47,695 nt of DNA, taken from NCBI GenBank assembly GCA_963204965.1, contig CAUJKA010000095.1, forward strand, positions 1 to 47,695, given 5' to 3'. Source of the stretch: Planctomycetota bacterium. Its GTDB lineage: Bacteria > Planctomycetota > Planctomycetia > Pirellulales > Pirellulaceae. Positions 1 to 7,484 of this stretch are shown in pieces; positions within the stretch are counted from its first letter, which is position 1; every line of letters begins with the position of its first letter. The notes beneath the pieces are model-generated. The model worked only from the letters and a program-made list of their open reading frames with translations, ran no database searches and had not been told where the DNA came from. The position numbers and the translations under genes are program-made.

Positions 1-424
1 GCGAGGTGCCGAAGTTGTGATGACCGACGCGGTCCAGTTGGCTCTACAGGTCGCGAGGCTGAACGCTTGGCCTGTTGCACATCGCATCCAGTTCCAGAAG
101 CTACGCTGGACCGTCGACAAATTGACCTGCGAGCCCTTTCCTTTGATCCTTGGATCAGACCTAGTCTACGATCCTAACTTGTTTCCTATGCTCGACCAGT
201 GTGCTCGTGAACACCTTGCCGAAGGAGGAACGCTACTACTCAGCGAACCTCATCGACACACTGGTGATAAATTCTCGAAGTGGATCGAGCAAGCGGGATG
301 GTACAAGATCGAACATGATGTGGACCTTGGCGATGATCGTGTCCCAATTCGCGTCTTCGAGTTAACGCTGCCTTCACAACCCGCTGCGTTAGCGAGGGAC
401 TGCCCAGCTGATCTGACGCGTTGA
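1..424 (+). CDS. Class I SAM-dependent methyltransferase, 3' part only
   Basis: This is the C-terminal part of a gene that begins outside the window. The reading frame is open from base 2 and stops at 422-424, so the ATG near base 20 is internal. The first visible residues (RGAEVVMTDAV) look like the acidic strand after the glycine-rich SAM loop of Rossmann-fold methyltransferases. The segment LGSDLVYDPNLFP followed by a glycine-rich 'AEGGTLLLSEPHR' strand resembles the Methyltransf_16/METTL21-like protein-lysine methyltransferase family. The substrate cannot be told from this fragment. Another Rossmann methyltransferase subfamily is possible. Confidence 0.75.
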   Translation, partial: RGAEVVMTDAVQLALQVARLNAWPVAHRIQFQKLRWTVDKLTCEPFPLILGSDLVYDPNLFPMLDQCAREHLAEGGTLLLSEPHRHTGDKFSKWIEQAGWYKIEHDVDLGDDRVPIRVFELTLPSQPAALARDCPADLTR

Positions 425-837
425 ACTTAATCGATCAGCGGCTAGCCTGAAAGGCTTCAACAAATCAGCCCAGGGCAGAGCGAAGCGCCGCCCTGGGAAG
501 CCAAGAAGATAGTGCCGATCCGCCCTGAAAGGGCCAAACAATCAAGTACCGCCTATTCGACTCTGGCAATGCATCTCGTTTTTACAATCGACCATGCATA
601 AGCCCTCACCGTCAAAACTCTCGCTTGGGACACCCTAGGGTACGCTTGGCTCGTGGGACTCGCCGCAAACAACGCCAATGTTGCATCAGCCATCGAGGAG
701 CTCTAAAATGAGCGTGGAAGCCATGTCGGTATAGCAGTCTCGAAGCAGGCCGTCGACTAAGATGCCACATCTTGAATTCACATCAAGCATTCCTATTGCC
801 TCTCCCCGCATAGAACGCAATTCGCTTGCCATTGCAA
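425..837. other. Intergenic stretch with a hairpin-rich repeat and no gene
   Basis: About 410 bases separate the methyltransferase fragment from the next gene. The left part (about 444-534) holds the hairpin cluster listed separately. The remainder has no convincing reading frame, RNA gene or promoter that I can defend. A short frame at 762-944 overlaps the next gene and looks incidental. Confidence 0.5.
444..534. repeat. Palindromic intergenic repeat cluster (REP-like)
   Basis: Three perfect hairpins lie in about 90 bases: AGCCT-GAA-AGGCT at 444-456, CCCAGGGC/GCCCTGGG at 469-476 and 490-497 with a 13-nt loop, and GCCCT-GAA-AGGGC at 522-534. The first and last share the same design (inverted pentamers around GAA). 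From memory, strings of this type recur between genes in Rhodopirellula-like planctomycetes. There is no T-run, so an intrinsic terminator is unlikely, although the cluster does follow a stop codon. Confidence 0.7.
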
Positions 838-1413
838 ATGAACACTCCATTCCGCATCCTTGCTCCTATCGATCTCGGTACCTTCGAAGTCAATTCGGGA
901 CGTATCGTAGTATCGGATCCGTCGGGCGATCTGTGGGACTCTGAGAATACGCCTCATGCTCGCCAATTCAACGTTTTGGCAGGAACTTGGGTTGCGTCCT
1001 CGGTTAGGTTCGAATTTGATTGGAGGATAGATCGAAAAGAGATTCTCTGCGCGGAACTGATTGCCACACATTGCTCCTCAAACAGCAAAAGTTGGATTAA
1101 TGCAGGCTGGAATGTAAGCATCGACACAGGACAAGCTGGTTTTTTCGACATCAATGCATTTTGCAATGACGCAACCGTTCCGAATGATATTCTCGTAAGA
1201 TACCAAAACGAAATTACCTTCGACAATGATCGACCATGGTATTCCTTTTGCTGCGAACTGACGGAAGGGAAATCGGCCGCGGTACTTGATGGTGGTGTAG
1301 TTTCAAGTTCAGGTTTCGGTGATGGAGGGGGCCATCTATTCACGCAAAATCGTCACGATGGTGCCATCGTTGGACTTCGATTGGTGTTCATCGACGAAAA
1401 TGGAATTGGTTAG
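838..1413 (+). CDS. DUF4241-like protein
   Basis: A 191-residue protein if ATG 838 is used; an in-frame TTG at 826 would add four residues. No clear Shine-Dalgarno sequence precedes either start. Near the N-terminus 'SGRIVVSDPSGDLW', then 'VSIDTGQAGFFDINAF' in the middle and 'SSGFGDGGGHLFTQNRHDG' near the end follow the order of conserved blocks I recall from DUF4241 proteins (SGxIVxxDP, VDxGxxxF, SGWGDGxYxxxxGxDxxG). The function of that family is not established; its members are often small orphan genes in variable regions. There is no signal peptide or membrane segment. The gene sits alone between unrelated small genes. The family assignment rests on remembered motifs, not a search. Confidence 0.6.
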   Translation: MNTPFRILAPIDLGTFEVNSGRIVVSDPSGDLWDSENTPHARQFNVLAGTWVASSVRFEFDWRIDRKEILCAELIATHCSSNSKSWINAGWNVSIDTGQAGFFDINAFCNDATVPNDILVRYQNEITFDNDRPWYSFCCELTEGKSAAVLDGGVVSSSGFGDGGGHLFTQNRHDGAIVGLRLVFIDENGIG

Positions 1414-1655
1414 TTGTCTTGACATCGCGATCCACGCGATGGATCGGAGTCGCCGCCCAGCCATTTTGAGTATCGATGATCGACCGCGGTTATGAACTTA
1501 TCCGTCACACAACAATTTGGACTGGTTATCGCTCACAATTACTTGGGTAAGCAACGCGGACCATAATCATGGCAAAAGCAAAATTTCGGAGAAGGACCAA
1601 AAGAGTTGGCCAGGTAATCGTCGCCCACTAAAGCAATCGGAAGAAAGAATGGTAC

Positions 1656-1982
1656 GTGCCTTTTGAGGACAACCAAGCAATCATCTATCACGGACATGAC
1701 GATCCGAATGACCACAGTGATTGCGGTCCCAAGATTTTCTGTTGCCCCAAAGCTTCCCAACTATTGATGCAATTCAATCCGAATGCAGTTCCCTCTGACG
1801 CGGAATGGCAGTACACACCAGGGAAACATCTCGCTGCATGGATCGGGCCAGAAGGCCCTAAAATCTACCGACTTAAGTGCAAGTGTCGCATTCAGGCTGC
1901 GATCAAATCGGCGTACCCCAGCAAAGTGATGCGAACTATCTATCCAATCAAGTTAGTTCTACTGACTTCGCGTCATAGTTGA
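1656..1982 (+). CDS. Hypothetical protein, possibly a degraded reading frame
   Basis: An open frame of 108 codons from GTG 1656. No family is recognised. The part from about residue 1 to 85 reads like real protein (mixed polar and aromatic residues, cysteine pairs at 'DCGPKIFCC' and 'LKCKCR'), but there is no ribosome binding site at the GTG. The same frame is open upstream from ATG 1569 and is broken only by the TAA at 1629-1631, so the gene may be longer and interrupted. Its last 35 bases overlap, tail to tail, the 3' end of the retropepsin-like gene on the other strand. It could be a remnant, or a chance frame. Confidence 0.35.
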   Translation: MPFEDNQAIIYHGHDDPNDHSDCGPKIFCCPKASQLLMQFNPNAVPSDAEWQYTPGKHLAAWIGPEGPKIYRLKCKCRIQAAIKSAYPSKVMRTIYPIKLVLLTSRHS

Positions 1983-2310
1983 TGACCAAGTTGCGTTTTG
2001 TTAGGAGGGATGTTCCCACCAAGGGAAACCGGCCCTCGTTTTCAATTACTTGCACCGGGATTTTCCCGCCAAACCAATCTACTACGCAGAAATATGACTC
2101 GAGCGAAACTATCGAGCCGTCGGCAAGGATCGCCTCAGTCTCGACTAAGGCCTCCAGCTTCAAATCATTGATGAGCTTTCGGGAAAAAACTAAATGACCG
2201 TCAAATGCAGTGTCAATCCACGCCACTACCTCTGTCATGTCAGCTCGAAGCTTGTTGGCAACTCGGATCGGGATCAATGCTCGATCTCGCTCGTCGACGA
2301 ACCCTTTCAC
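1948..2310 (-). CDS. Retropepsin-like aspartic protease family protein (clan AA)
   Basis: A 120-residue protein starting at GTG 2310. The motif 'AWIDTAFDGHLVFS' matches the catalytic-loop region of small single-domain clan AA aspartic proteases, which normally read DTGFDG; here it is DTAFDG. Later 'FPLVGTSLLTKRNLVINYD' matches their conserved hydrophobic-Gly flap-distal segment. Such proteins would act as homodimers. Substrates are unknown for the bacterial short forms. The start overlaps the stop of the upstream 77-residue gene by four bases (GTGA), implying translational coupling, so the two products are probably made together. There is no signal peptide, so a cytoplasmic location is expected. 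The Gly-to-Ala change next to the catalytic Asp could weaken activity. Confidence 0.7.
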   Translation of the reverse strand: MKGFVDERDRALIPIRVANKLRADMTEVVAWIDTAFDGHLVFSRKLINDLKLEALVETEAILADGSIVSLESYFCVVDWFGGKIPVQVIENEGRFPLVGTSLLTKRNLVINYDAKSVELT

Positions 2311-2540
2311 GAAGAAAATCCTCCAATGTGGAACGCAGCTTCGTGACCAACTCTGATCACGAAGGACTTTCTATCCGGGTACGCTTCTTTCGCCGCCACT
2401 GCGACTTCAAGAAAAGTCTTTCCAAGGAAGTAGCTGCGTGATGAAGGTTCGATTGCGACAAAATCGTCTTTGTGCTCCCGCTCCAATTTAGTGCGGAGAT
2501 CTTCTTCGTAAACTCGTTTGGCCGATTCTGCAACTGACAT
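2307..2540 (-). CDS. Small hypothetical protein coupled to the retropepsin-like gene
   Basis: A 77-residue acidic and basic mixed protein starting at ATG 2540 (a TTG at 2543 is also in frame). A strong ribosome binding site, AGGAGG at about ten bases upstream of the ATG, supports the start. An N-terminal helix rich in E, R and K is followed by 'FVAIEPSSRSYFLGKTFLEVAVAAKEAYPDR' then 'SFVIRVGHEAAFHIGG'. The pattern IEP-x-S-x-x-YFLG, then a helix, then an 'F-x-x-RVG' strand recurs, as far as I recall, in small proteins encoded just before clan AA aspartic proteases in cyanobacteria and planctomycetes. The function is unknown. The four-base GTGA overlap with the downstream gene argues for a functional pair. 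Confidence 0.7.
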   Translation of the reverse strand: MSVAESAKRVYEEDLRTKLEREHKDDFVAIEPSSRSYFLGKTFLEVAVAAKEAYPDRKSFVIRVGHEAAFHIGGFSS

Positions 2541-2560
2541 CAATGACTCTCCTCCTAACG
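2529..2560 (-). promoter_or_regulatory. Strong ribosome binding site of the retropepsin-pair operon
   Basis: On the minus strand AGGAGGAGAG is followed about ten bases later by ATG (2540). It is one of the strongest Shine-Dalgarno matches in the window and supports this start for the two-gene unit. Confidence 0.6.
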
Positions 2561-2783
2561 CAGACTGTACTGAATGTATTGTACCCTCCGCCGTTCCCAG
2601 AGTCGGCCCTCCGGGCTTGGGAATCTCGCATTTCTTGAGGCCGGTGGCTGACGCTGTTGCGCGCTCCCGGCTTAAACGAAAGCCAATGCTTGCGGAGATA
2701 AGCGTCGGCGAGCGTCCGCCGAATGGCCGGACATCAAGCTCGCTGGAGCAAGGAGCAATAACTGACCTGCAACCGCGTGATTG

Positions 2784-3128
2784 TTAGGCCTTGCCGAGGA
2801 ACGCTGCGACGCCAGGCACAGCCCACTTTCTTCCGTTGCATGCTTGAATGATGCAGAAGACGCTCAGCACAATCACTCCGACGGAGAACAACATGCTGAG
2901 GATCGATGCCACAACACCTACTGCTGGAACCAACGAGAGCACGCCCAAAATGAAGGAGATCACGATCGCGGCGGCGGTGATCAGCAGACCTTGGCGAGCG
3001 TGCCAATTGATGAAGGCATCGTCCTTTTGTGTGAAGTAGGGAATGAGTGCGAAAATCCCAAAATAGCTAAGAACGCACATGAGAATGTTGTTCGAGCCAT
3101 TATTGGAGCCGGTGTTTTGTGTCGTCAT
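2784..3128 (-). CDS. Tic20/DUF4870-like small membrane protein
   Basis: A 114-residue integral membrane protein. A short Asn-rich cytoplasmic N-terminus (about 14 residues) precedes a first hydrophobic segment 'ILMCVLSYFGIFALIPYF'. The hallmark 'FINWHARQGLLI' follows, then two further hydrophobic stretches (about residues 50-72 and 74-93). The order 'L.Y.G....IP......... HARQG' is diagnostic for the DUF4870/Tic20-like family of small bacterial inner-membrane proteins, whose function is not established. The RBS (AAGGCAA) is about seven bases before the ATG. The gene stands alone. The opposite-strand frames over it are shadows. Confidence 0.75.
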   Translation of the reverse strand: MTTQNTGSNNGSNNILMCVLSYFGIFALIPYFTQKDDAFINWHARQGLLITAAAIVISFILGVLSLVPAVGVVASILSMLFSVGVIVLSVFCIIQACNGRKWAVPGVAAFLGKA

Positions 3129-3436
3129 TGATATTGCCTTGGTAGTGAAGTGTGAGCTTTCGATCAGCCAGCCGCTCGGAAGTTCAAGCAGCCGACTTGG
3201 TTCACTTACTACATGTCACAGACAGGCAAGAACGAAACACACCGCTGCAAATTATTCTGGAATTGCTAGGCGGGGCTGAGCGACTTCGTTTAACGGCAAG
3301 CCGCAGGCGACTGTTCTTCTACGAGCCACAGAAGCATTAGAAGAATCGTGTAAGGAGCGCAGTCGCCTTCGGCTTGCCGTTAAACAATTTTCAACTCACG
3401 TCGAGTTAACGTAACAACGCGAGTGAGAGATTCCGT
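3129..3436. other. Intergenic region carrying a long inverted repeat
   Basis: This 308-base stretch lies between two minus-strand genes. Its only clear content is the inverted repeat at 3288-3385. No convincing coding frame is visible. The short plus-strand frames here lack ribosome binding sites and cross the repeat. Confidence 0.5.
3288..3385. repeat. 98-bp element with 26-bp inverted repeats
   Basis: Arm 3288-3313 (GTTTAACGGCAAGCCG then CAGGCGACTG) is matched by the reverse complement of 3360-3385 at 25 of 26 positions. The central spacer is 46 bases. The arms, with a GTTTAACGGCAAGCCG core and a CGACTG inner end, look like planctomycete-type interspersed palindromic elements. I see no target-site duplication. 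The structure could be a tiny non-autonomous mobile element or a long RNA hairpin at the 3' side of the HNH gene. Confidence 0.8.
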
Positions 3437-4042
3437 TTAGCCCGTTTGAACAAACGTACGCCAACTAGAGTAGCGTGGATCTTCCAGCGGCAGCACCATG
3501 GCGGGGCTATTGCTGGGCTTGATCGGACGCTTGAGCAGTTTCATGCCAGCCTGATCTGGCGTTCGCCCGCCTTTCCGCGAATTGCAACCAAGGCAAGAGC
3601 AGACAATATTCTCCCATGTTGTCTTTCCGCCTAAGGATCGAGGCAAAACGTGATCCAAGCTCAGTTGGCTGGTGGGTTGTGCTTGGCCACAATACTGGCA
3701 ACGGAAGTCATCGCGAGCAAACAGATTCTTGCGATTGAACCGCACCACCGACTTTGGCACTTTGTCGTATCGTGTCAATCGAACGATTCGAGGAACTTGG
3801 ATTTCAAAGCTAACGGCTCGAATATATTCTTCGTCCGTCTGCTTATCTAACGAAGTCAACTGGCTGAGTTCACACCAGGCCTCGAAGTCGTAATTGCTGT
3901 ACATGCCGTTGTCGATAGAGATCACTTCGGCGCAATCGCGATACAACAGCGTCATCGCACGACGGACGTCGACAACGCGAATCGCCATGTAGAAACGATT
4001 CAACACCAATACGTTTGAGTTCAGAGCACTACGAGGTTCCAT
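3437..4042 (-). CDS. HNH endonuclease family protein
   Basis: A 201-residue protein with a good ribosome binding site (GCAGGAGC, about eight bases before ATG 4042). The C-terminal half holds a classical HNH zinc-finger nuclease: 'RDDFRCQYCG' (first CxxC), 'LSLDHVLPRSLGG' (catalytic His in LDHV), 'TTWENIVCSCLGCNSRKGGRT' (central Asn and second CxxC). The N-terminal half (about residues 1-105, beginning 'LNSNVLVLNRFYMAIRVVDVRRAM') is typical of a widespread chromosomal HNH family in planctomycetes, cyanobacteria and actinobacteria that is not tied to restriction operons. The cellular role is unknown; a DNA repair or nicking function is plausible. No methylase or mobile-element gene is nearby. 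Confidence 0.85.
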   Translation of the reverse strand: MEPRSALNSNVLVLNRFYMAIRVVDVRRAMTLLYRDCAEVISIDNGMYSNYDFEAWCELSQLTSLDKQTDEEYIRAVSFEIQVPRIVRLTRYDKVPKSVVRFNRKNLFARDDFRCQYCGQAQPTSQLSLDHVLPRSLGGKTTWENIVCSCLGCNSRKGGRTPDQAGMKLLKRPIKPSNSPAMVLPLEDPRYSSWRTFVQTG

Positions 4043-4338
4043 GCGTTTAGCTCCTGCAGCTTGGGTCCCTCCATTATAGACAGTCGGAGAAGGGCTTTGG
4101 TTATGCAGAAGCTAGGTAGCAGCGACGGATTTACACAAAATTCATCAACGCAAAACGCGCTCGATGTGATGCCGTTGAAGGGCTATTGAAGGGCCGGCAA
4201 ATCCGACAAACTTAGAAAAAGCTGAAAATTCAGGCTCAGGTCTTGCCTCGCTTGGCGGGGCGGTACCTCGAAGACAGTGCGTTCCAAGGCAGAGCCTTGG
4301 AACGAGACATTAAGGCTCGGAGGCCTCAGCGGCTTGGA
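4043..4338. other. Intergenic region with a hairpin near its right end
   Basis: This 296-base stretch lies between the 5' end of the HNH gene and the 3' end of the small secreted protein gene. It contains the perfect hairpin at 4280-4304. A plus-strand frame at 4243-4533 overlaps the small secreted gene and is judged a shadow. Confidence 0.4.
4280..4304. repeat. Perfect 11-bp hairpin with AGA loop
   Basis: CGTTCCAAGGC at 4280-4290 pairs with GCCTTGGAACG at 4294-4304 around an AGA loop. Its place about 35 bases after the stop of the minus-strand small secreted gene would suit a transcript end, but there is no T-run. The text resembles a hairpin repeat found between many planctomycete genes. 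Confidence 0.6.
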
Positions 4339-4581
4339 CTACCGGCCAGCCCGAGGAGATTGAGACGGAGTGCGAACCTTGCCAGAATGCAACTCGCTGG
4401 CCGTAATGTGCCGACCGAGTTGCGGAGGAACCATCCGGTGCATGATGACTGGAATGCGGTTGGAATGCACTACGACTTCGCGGCCCTGAAAGGTGGTTAC
4501 GTATTGGTGGGCCGAGGCAACGCCTGGAGCTGATACGGCTAGAATGGCGACGGCCAAAGAAAATGCACGATGAAGTTTCAT
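4339..4581 (-). CDS. Small secreted protein of unknown function
   Basis: An 80-residue protein from ATG 4581. This start is chosen because it gives a clear signal peptide (MKLHRAF, then a hydrophobic core LAVAILAVSA, then PGVASA and cleavage before HQY) and has AGGGAG about 12 bases upstream. The longer frame back to 4767 is not supported. The mature part (about 55 residues) has 'QGREVVVHSNRIPVIMHRMVPPQLGRHIT' and a basic, Pro/Ser-rich tail. No domain is recognised. It probably resides in the periplasm or cell envelope. Confidence 0.6.
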   Translation of the reverse strand: MKLHRAFSLAVAILAVSAPGVASAHQYVTTFQGREVVVHSNRIPVIMHRMVPPQLGRHITASELHSGKVRTPSQSPRAGR

Positions 4582-4874
4582 GACGCGATATACTCCCTTC
4601 CAAAATGGATGCGGCTTTAGATTACATTCCGGGCGCTGAATTCCTACCGAACTATACCACAAGATTTGAGCAGTGAAGCTCACCAAAGATTTTCGCCGCG
4701 CGACTGCTGGCAATTTGGCGGATGCTGCCATGTCGAGCCAAACCTGTCGCCATCGCTTGCAATGCAAACCACACCATTTCCAACCGGGCCAGTTTTAGGG
4801 ATTTCAGTTTGCTACAATCGTGGCTCGAACGACATCTTCCGCGCAGTTGGAATATTCTGACTTAAGGCAGTAAC

Positions 4875-6380
4875 ATGACGCAGTACATCTTGGCATTGGA
4901 TCAAGGCACAACCAGCTCTCGAGCATTGGTAATTCGGCACGACGGAACAATTGCAGCAGTAGCACAAAAGGAGTTCACGCAGTTTTTTCCGCAGCCGGGT
5001 TGGGTCGAACACGATGCCAATGAGATCTGGAAGAGCCAATTAGCCGTGGCTCAAGCGGCGATTCGAAAGGCGAAGATCAAGCCCACGGAGATCGCTGCGA
5101 TCGGTATCACCAATCAGCGCGAGACGACCGTAGTTTGGAATCGCAAGACCGGTCAACCGATCCATCGAGCTATTGTGTGGCAGGATCGTCGAACGGCCGA
5201 TCGATGCGACAAGCTAAATCGCTCAGGCGGCGCAGCCTTGATTACTCAGCGTACTGGGCTAGTGGTGGATGCCTATTTCTCAGGCACAAAGTTGGCTTGG
5301 ATACTGGACCAAGTTCCAGAAGCTCGGCAGGCAGCTAAGCGCGGCGAGCTGGCCTTTGGGACGATCGATTCCTGGCTCTTGTGGAATCTCACTGGTGGCA
5401 AAGAGAGTGCGGGAGCCGTTCACAAAACAGACTTGACCAACGCCAGTCGCACGCTGCTGTGCGATATTCATCAACAGTGTTGGGACGATGAGTTACTAAA
5501 GCTGCTCAAGGTCCCGTCCAATGTCCTACCAGAGATCTGTGCGAGTAGCGCGGAGTACGCTCAATCGGCGAAGAGTTTGTTCGGTGCCTCCATTCCGATC
5601 GCCGCGATTGCCGGCGATCAACACGCGGCGCTGTTCGGGCAGATGTGTATCGAGCCGGGGATGGTCAAGAACACATACGGCACCGGCTGTTTCATGCTGA
5701 TGAACACCGGTGCTAAGTCGCGGCCATCCGATAACAAGTTGCTTTCGACAGTCGGCTGGAAAACGCAGAGCGAAACTGTCTACGCCTTGGAAGGCAGCAT
5801 CTTTATTGCCGGAGCCGTGGTTCAGTGGCTCCGTGATGGTTTGAAGCTGATCAAGAAATCGGTCGATGTGGAAGCGTTGGCAAGTCAGGTGGAAAACAAC
5901 GGTGGAGTGTATCTCGTTCCAGCCTTTGCCGGACTCGGTGCTCCGCACTGGGATCCTTATGCTCGTGGCACAATTGTCGGACTTACTCGCGGTTCGACAG
6001 CGGCTCATATTGCTCGTGCGTCCCTTGAATCGATCGCTTACCAAACGGCCGACGTGCTCGATGCGATGCAAGCCGATTCAAAGCTCAAGATCCGTGCGAT
6101 TCGTGTTGATGGTGGAGCCGCTCGCAATGATATGCTCATGCAATTCCAAGCGGACATACTTGGAGTGCCAGTTGTGCGACCGCAAGCCTTTGAAGCGACT
6201 GCGTTAGGAGCTGGCTATCTTGCAGGCTTGGCTGTTGGCTTTTGGAAGAACACCAAAGAGTTGCAACAACAGTGGAAGATCGATCGAACGTTTGAACCGA
6301 ATCGGAAGGCCAGCGAAGTCAAGGAGCTTCGCGCTGGATGGAAGCGAGCTCTTCAGCGTTCCCTGCAGTGGGAGCAATAG
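4875..6380 (+). CDS. glpK: Glycerol kinase
   Basis: A 501-residue enzyme that phosphorylates glycerol with ATP to sn-glycerol-3-phosphate in the cytoplasm, the entry step of glycerol use and phospholipid precursor supply. The FGGY-family layout is complete: phosphate-binding loop '[14 protein letters not shown]' at residues 6-19, glycerol-contact '[10 protein letters not shown]' near 80, '[10 protein letters not shown]' near 247 with the catalytic Asp, '[14 protein letters not shown]' near 265, and the adenosine loop '[17 protein letters not shown]' near 415. The length equals that of the bacterial family. No glpF transporter or glpD dehydrogenase lies nearby, so the gene appears monocistronic. 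A TACAAT at 4813-4818, about 60 bases upstream, could be a -10 box, but no good -35 partner is seen. Confidence 0.97.
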   Translation: MTQYILALDQGTTSSRALVIRHDGTIAAVAQKEFTQFFPQPGWVEHDANEIWKSQLAVAQAAIRKAKIKPTEIAAIGITNQRETTVVWNRKTGQPIHRAIVWQDRRTADRCDKLNRSGGAALITQRTGLVVDAYFSGTKLAWILDQVPEARQAAKRGELAFGTIDSWLLWNLTGGKESAGAVHKTDLTNASRTLLCDIHQQCWDDELLKLLKVPSNVLPEICASSAEYAQSAKSLFGASIPIAAIAGDQHAALFGQMCIEPGMVKNTYGTGCFMLMNTGAKSRPSDNKLLSTVGWKTQSETVYALEGSIFIAGAVVQWLRDGLKLIKKSVDVEALASQVENNGGVYLVPAFAGLGAPHWDPYARGTIVGLTRGSTAAHIARASLESIAYQTADVLDAMQADSKLKIRAIRVDGGAARNDMLMQFQADILGVPVVRPQAFEATALGAGYLAGLAVGFWKNTKELQQQWKIDRTFEPNRKASEVKELRAGWKRALQRSLQWEQ

Positions 6381-6388
6381 CAAGTTCA

Positions 6389-6465
6389 GGCTTGAGGCTT
6401 GAGGCTTGAGGCTTGAGGCTTGAGGCTTGAGGCTTGAGGCTTGAGACTTGAGACTTGAGACTTGA
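6389..6465. repeat. Heptanucleotide tandem array, GGCTTGA/GACTTGA type
   Basis: Eight exact copies of GGCTTGA (6389-6444) are followed by three of GACTTGA (6445-6465), 77 bases with no gaps. The array starts nine bases after the glpK stop codon, so it is transcribed as the glpK 3' UTR unless transcription ends first. The block-wise switch from GG to GA suggests spread of a point variant by slippage. Confidence 0.95.
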
Positions 6466-6467
6466 GA

Positions 6468-6537
6468 CTGCTAACTGCTAACTGCTAACTGCTAACTGCT
6501 AACTGCTAACTGCTAACTGCTAACTGCTAACTGCTAA
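6468..6537. repeat. Heptanucleotide tandem array, CTGCTAA x 10
   Basis: Ten perfect copies of CTGCTAA, followed by a partial copy running to 6542. It begins two bases after the neighbouring GACTTGA array and ends just before the stop of the convergent rhomboid gene. The same unit length but unrelated sequence makes the pair notable. Confidence 0.95.
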
Positions 6538-6548
6538 CTGCTTCTCCC

Positions 6549-7484
6549 TCACCGCTTCTCAATCATGTAAGCCACACCAGCTCCAATCATTAGTCCTCCC
6601 AAGTGGCAAAGATCAGCGGCTCGCCAGCCCGGAACCAAACCAGAGAAGCCGATGGCAAGCGGCAGTAAGATCATGACTAGGTAAACAAAAGGGATGTAGA
6701 CCCCCAGCGTTGGATTGATCACCGACCGTACCCACACCAGTCCAAACAGGGCGTAGACAACTCCGGAGATTCCTCCGAAAAGTGGATTGCCGCCCAAGGC
6801 GGTCGGCGCAAGAGCTTGCAGCATATTGGGTAGAATTGCCGCGACCAAAACCAACATCGCGTACTTACCCGTTCCCAGCCATCGCTCGCTGACTCGCCCG
6901 AGCACGATCATGCCGATAACGTTCATAAACAGATGCAGTGGGCTCAAGTGAATGAAGATTGGCGTGATGGTGCGCCAAAGCTGGCCGCGCTTTAGGTTGA
7001 CTAAAGGGTCTTCATTGGAACGCTTGTAATCGGGATATGAGACAAAGCCCATTTGCCGCTGAATCGATTGCCCAATCTCGTTGGACGGATCTGGACTGCC
7101 GAAGTTGTTAAAGATCGAAACGATACAACTGAGAATGATGAGAGTCAGTGTCAGCGGAGGAACGCGGCGGTCCGCAACGGCCGTCGACCGGTAGCGAATC
7201 TGCTTGACATTATTCGATGCCGCCGTACGTTGCTTGACCTTTTCCATGATTGTCGCGTTGGCCTGTTTGATGGCCGCAGCGTACTTGGGGTCGGTCGGGT
7301 TGTTGACGAACTCCTGAAGGTAACCGACGGCTTCAGCCATTCGATCCTCGTCGCGTACCCAAACCTCCCACTGGTCCATGGAATTGGCGACCGGGTCAAC
7401 CTGAGTAGTAATGCCTTGAACGAACAGATAGGCGACGAACTGTTCGGCGGCCTTTCGTTCGGTAATTTGACCCAAGCAGCGCAT
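6549..7484 (-). CDS. Rhomboid family intramembrane serine protease
   Basis: A 311-residue multi-pass membrane protease that cleaves transmembrane substrates within the bilayer. ATG 7484 is preferred to a start at 7571 because GGAAG lies six bases ahead and homology-like sequence begins there. Residues 1-60 form a soluble domain ('AAEQFVAYLFVQGITTQVDP', then 'WEVWVRDED'), common in GlpG-like and planctomycete rhomboids. The catalytic dyad is visible as GISG (Ser about 240) and the His in 'DLCHLGG' (about 294). The HxxxN oxyanion pair is His 184 and Asn 188 in 'HLFMNVIG'. Six or so hydrophobic helices span residues 110-311. It converges with glpK; the tandem arrays lie between. Confidence 0.92.
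   Translation of the reverse strand: MRCLGQITERKAAEQFVAYLFVQGITTQVDPVANSMDQWEVWVRDEDRMAEAVGYLQEFVNNPTDPKYAAAIKQANATIMEKVKQRTAASNNVKQIRYRSTAVADRRVPPLTLTLIILSCIVSIFNNFGSPDPSNEIGQSIQRQMGFVSYPDYKRSNEDPLVNLKRGQLWRTITPIFIHLSPLHLFMNVIGMIVLGRVSERWLGTGKYAMLVLVAAILPNMLQALAPTALGGNPLFGGISGVVYALFGLVWVRSVINPTLGVYIPFVYLVMILLPLAIGFSGLVPGWRAADLCHLGGLMIGAGVAYMIEKR

Noticed and set aside
2770..2800. GTTAGGC string after the Tic20-like gene, resembling an integron attC core site; a second one near 11740
   Set aside because: Neither has a matching partner core site with attC-like palindromic spacing nearby, and no integrase is seen. Two 7-mers in 47 kb are expected by chance.
2781..3131. Plus-strand frame opposite the Tic20-like gene
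   Set aside because: The minus-strand protein has clear family motifs; the opposite frame is rich in H, E, D and N as expected from antisense of hydrophobic codons.
3152..3340. Short plus-strand frames in the intergenic region before the HNH gene
   Set aside because: They cross the inverted-repeat element and lack start signals.
5526..6071. Long minus-strand frame opposite glpK
   Set aside because: glpK is unambiguous on the plus strand; the antisense frame has no ribosome binding site or recognised domain.
6389..6542. Possible CRISPR-like repeat array
   Set aside because: Units are 7 bases with no spacers and no cas genes; this is simple tandem repetition.
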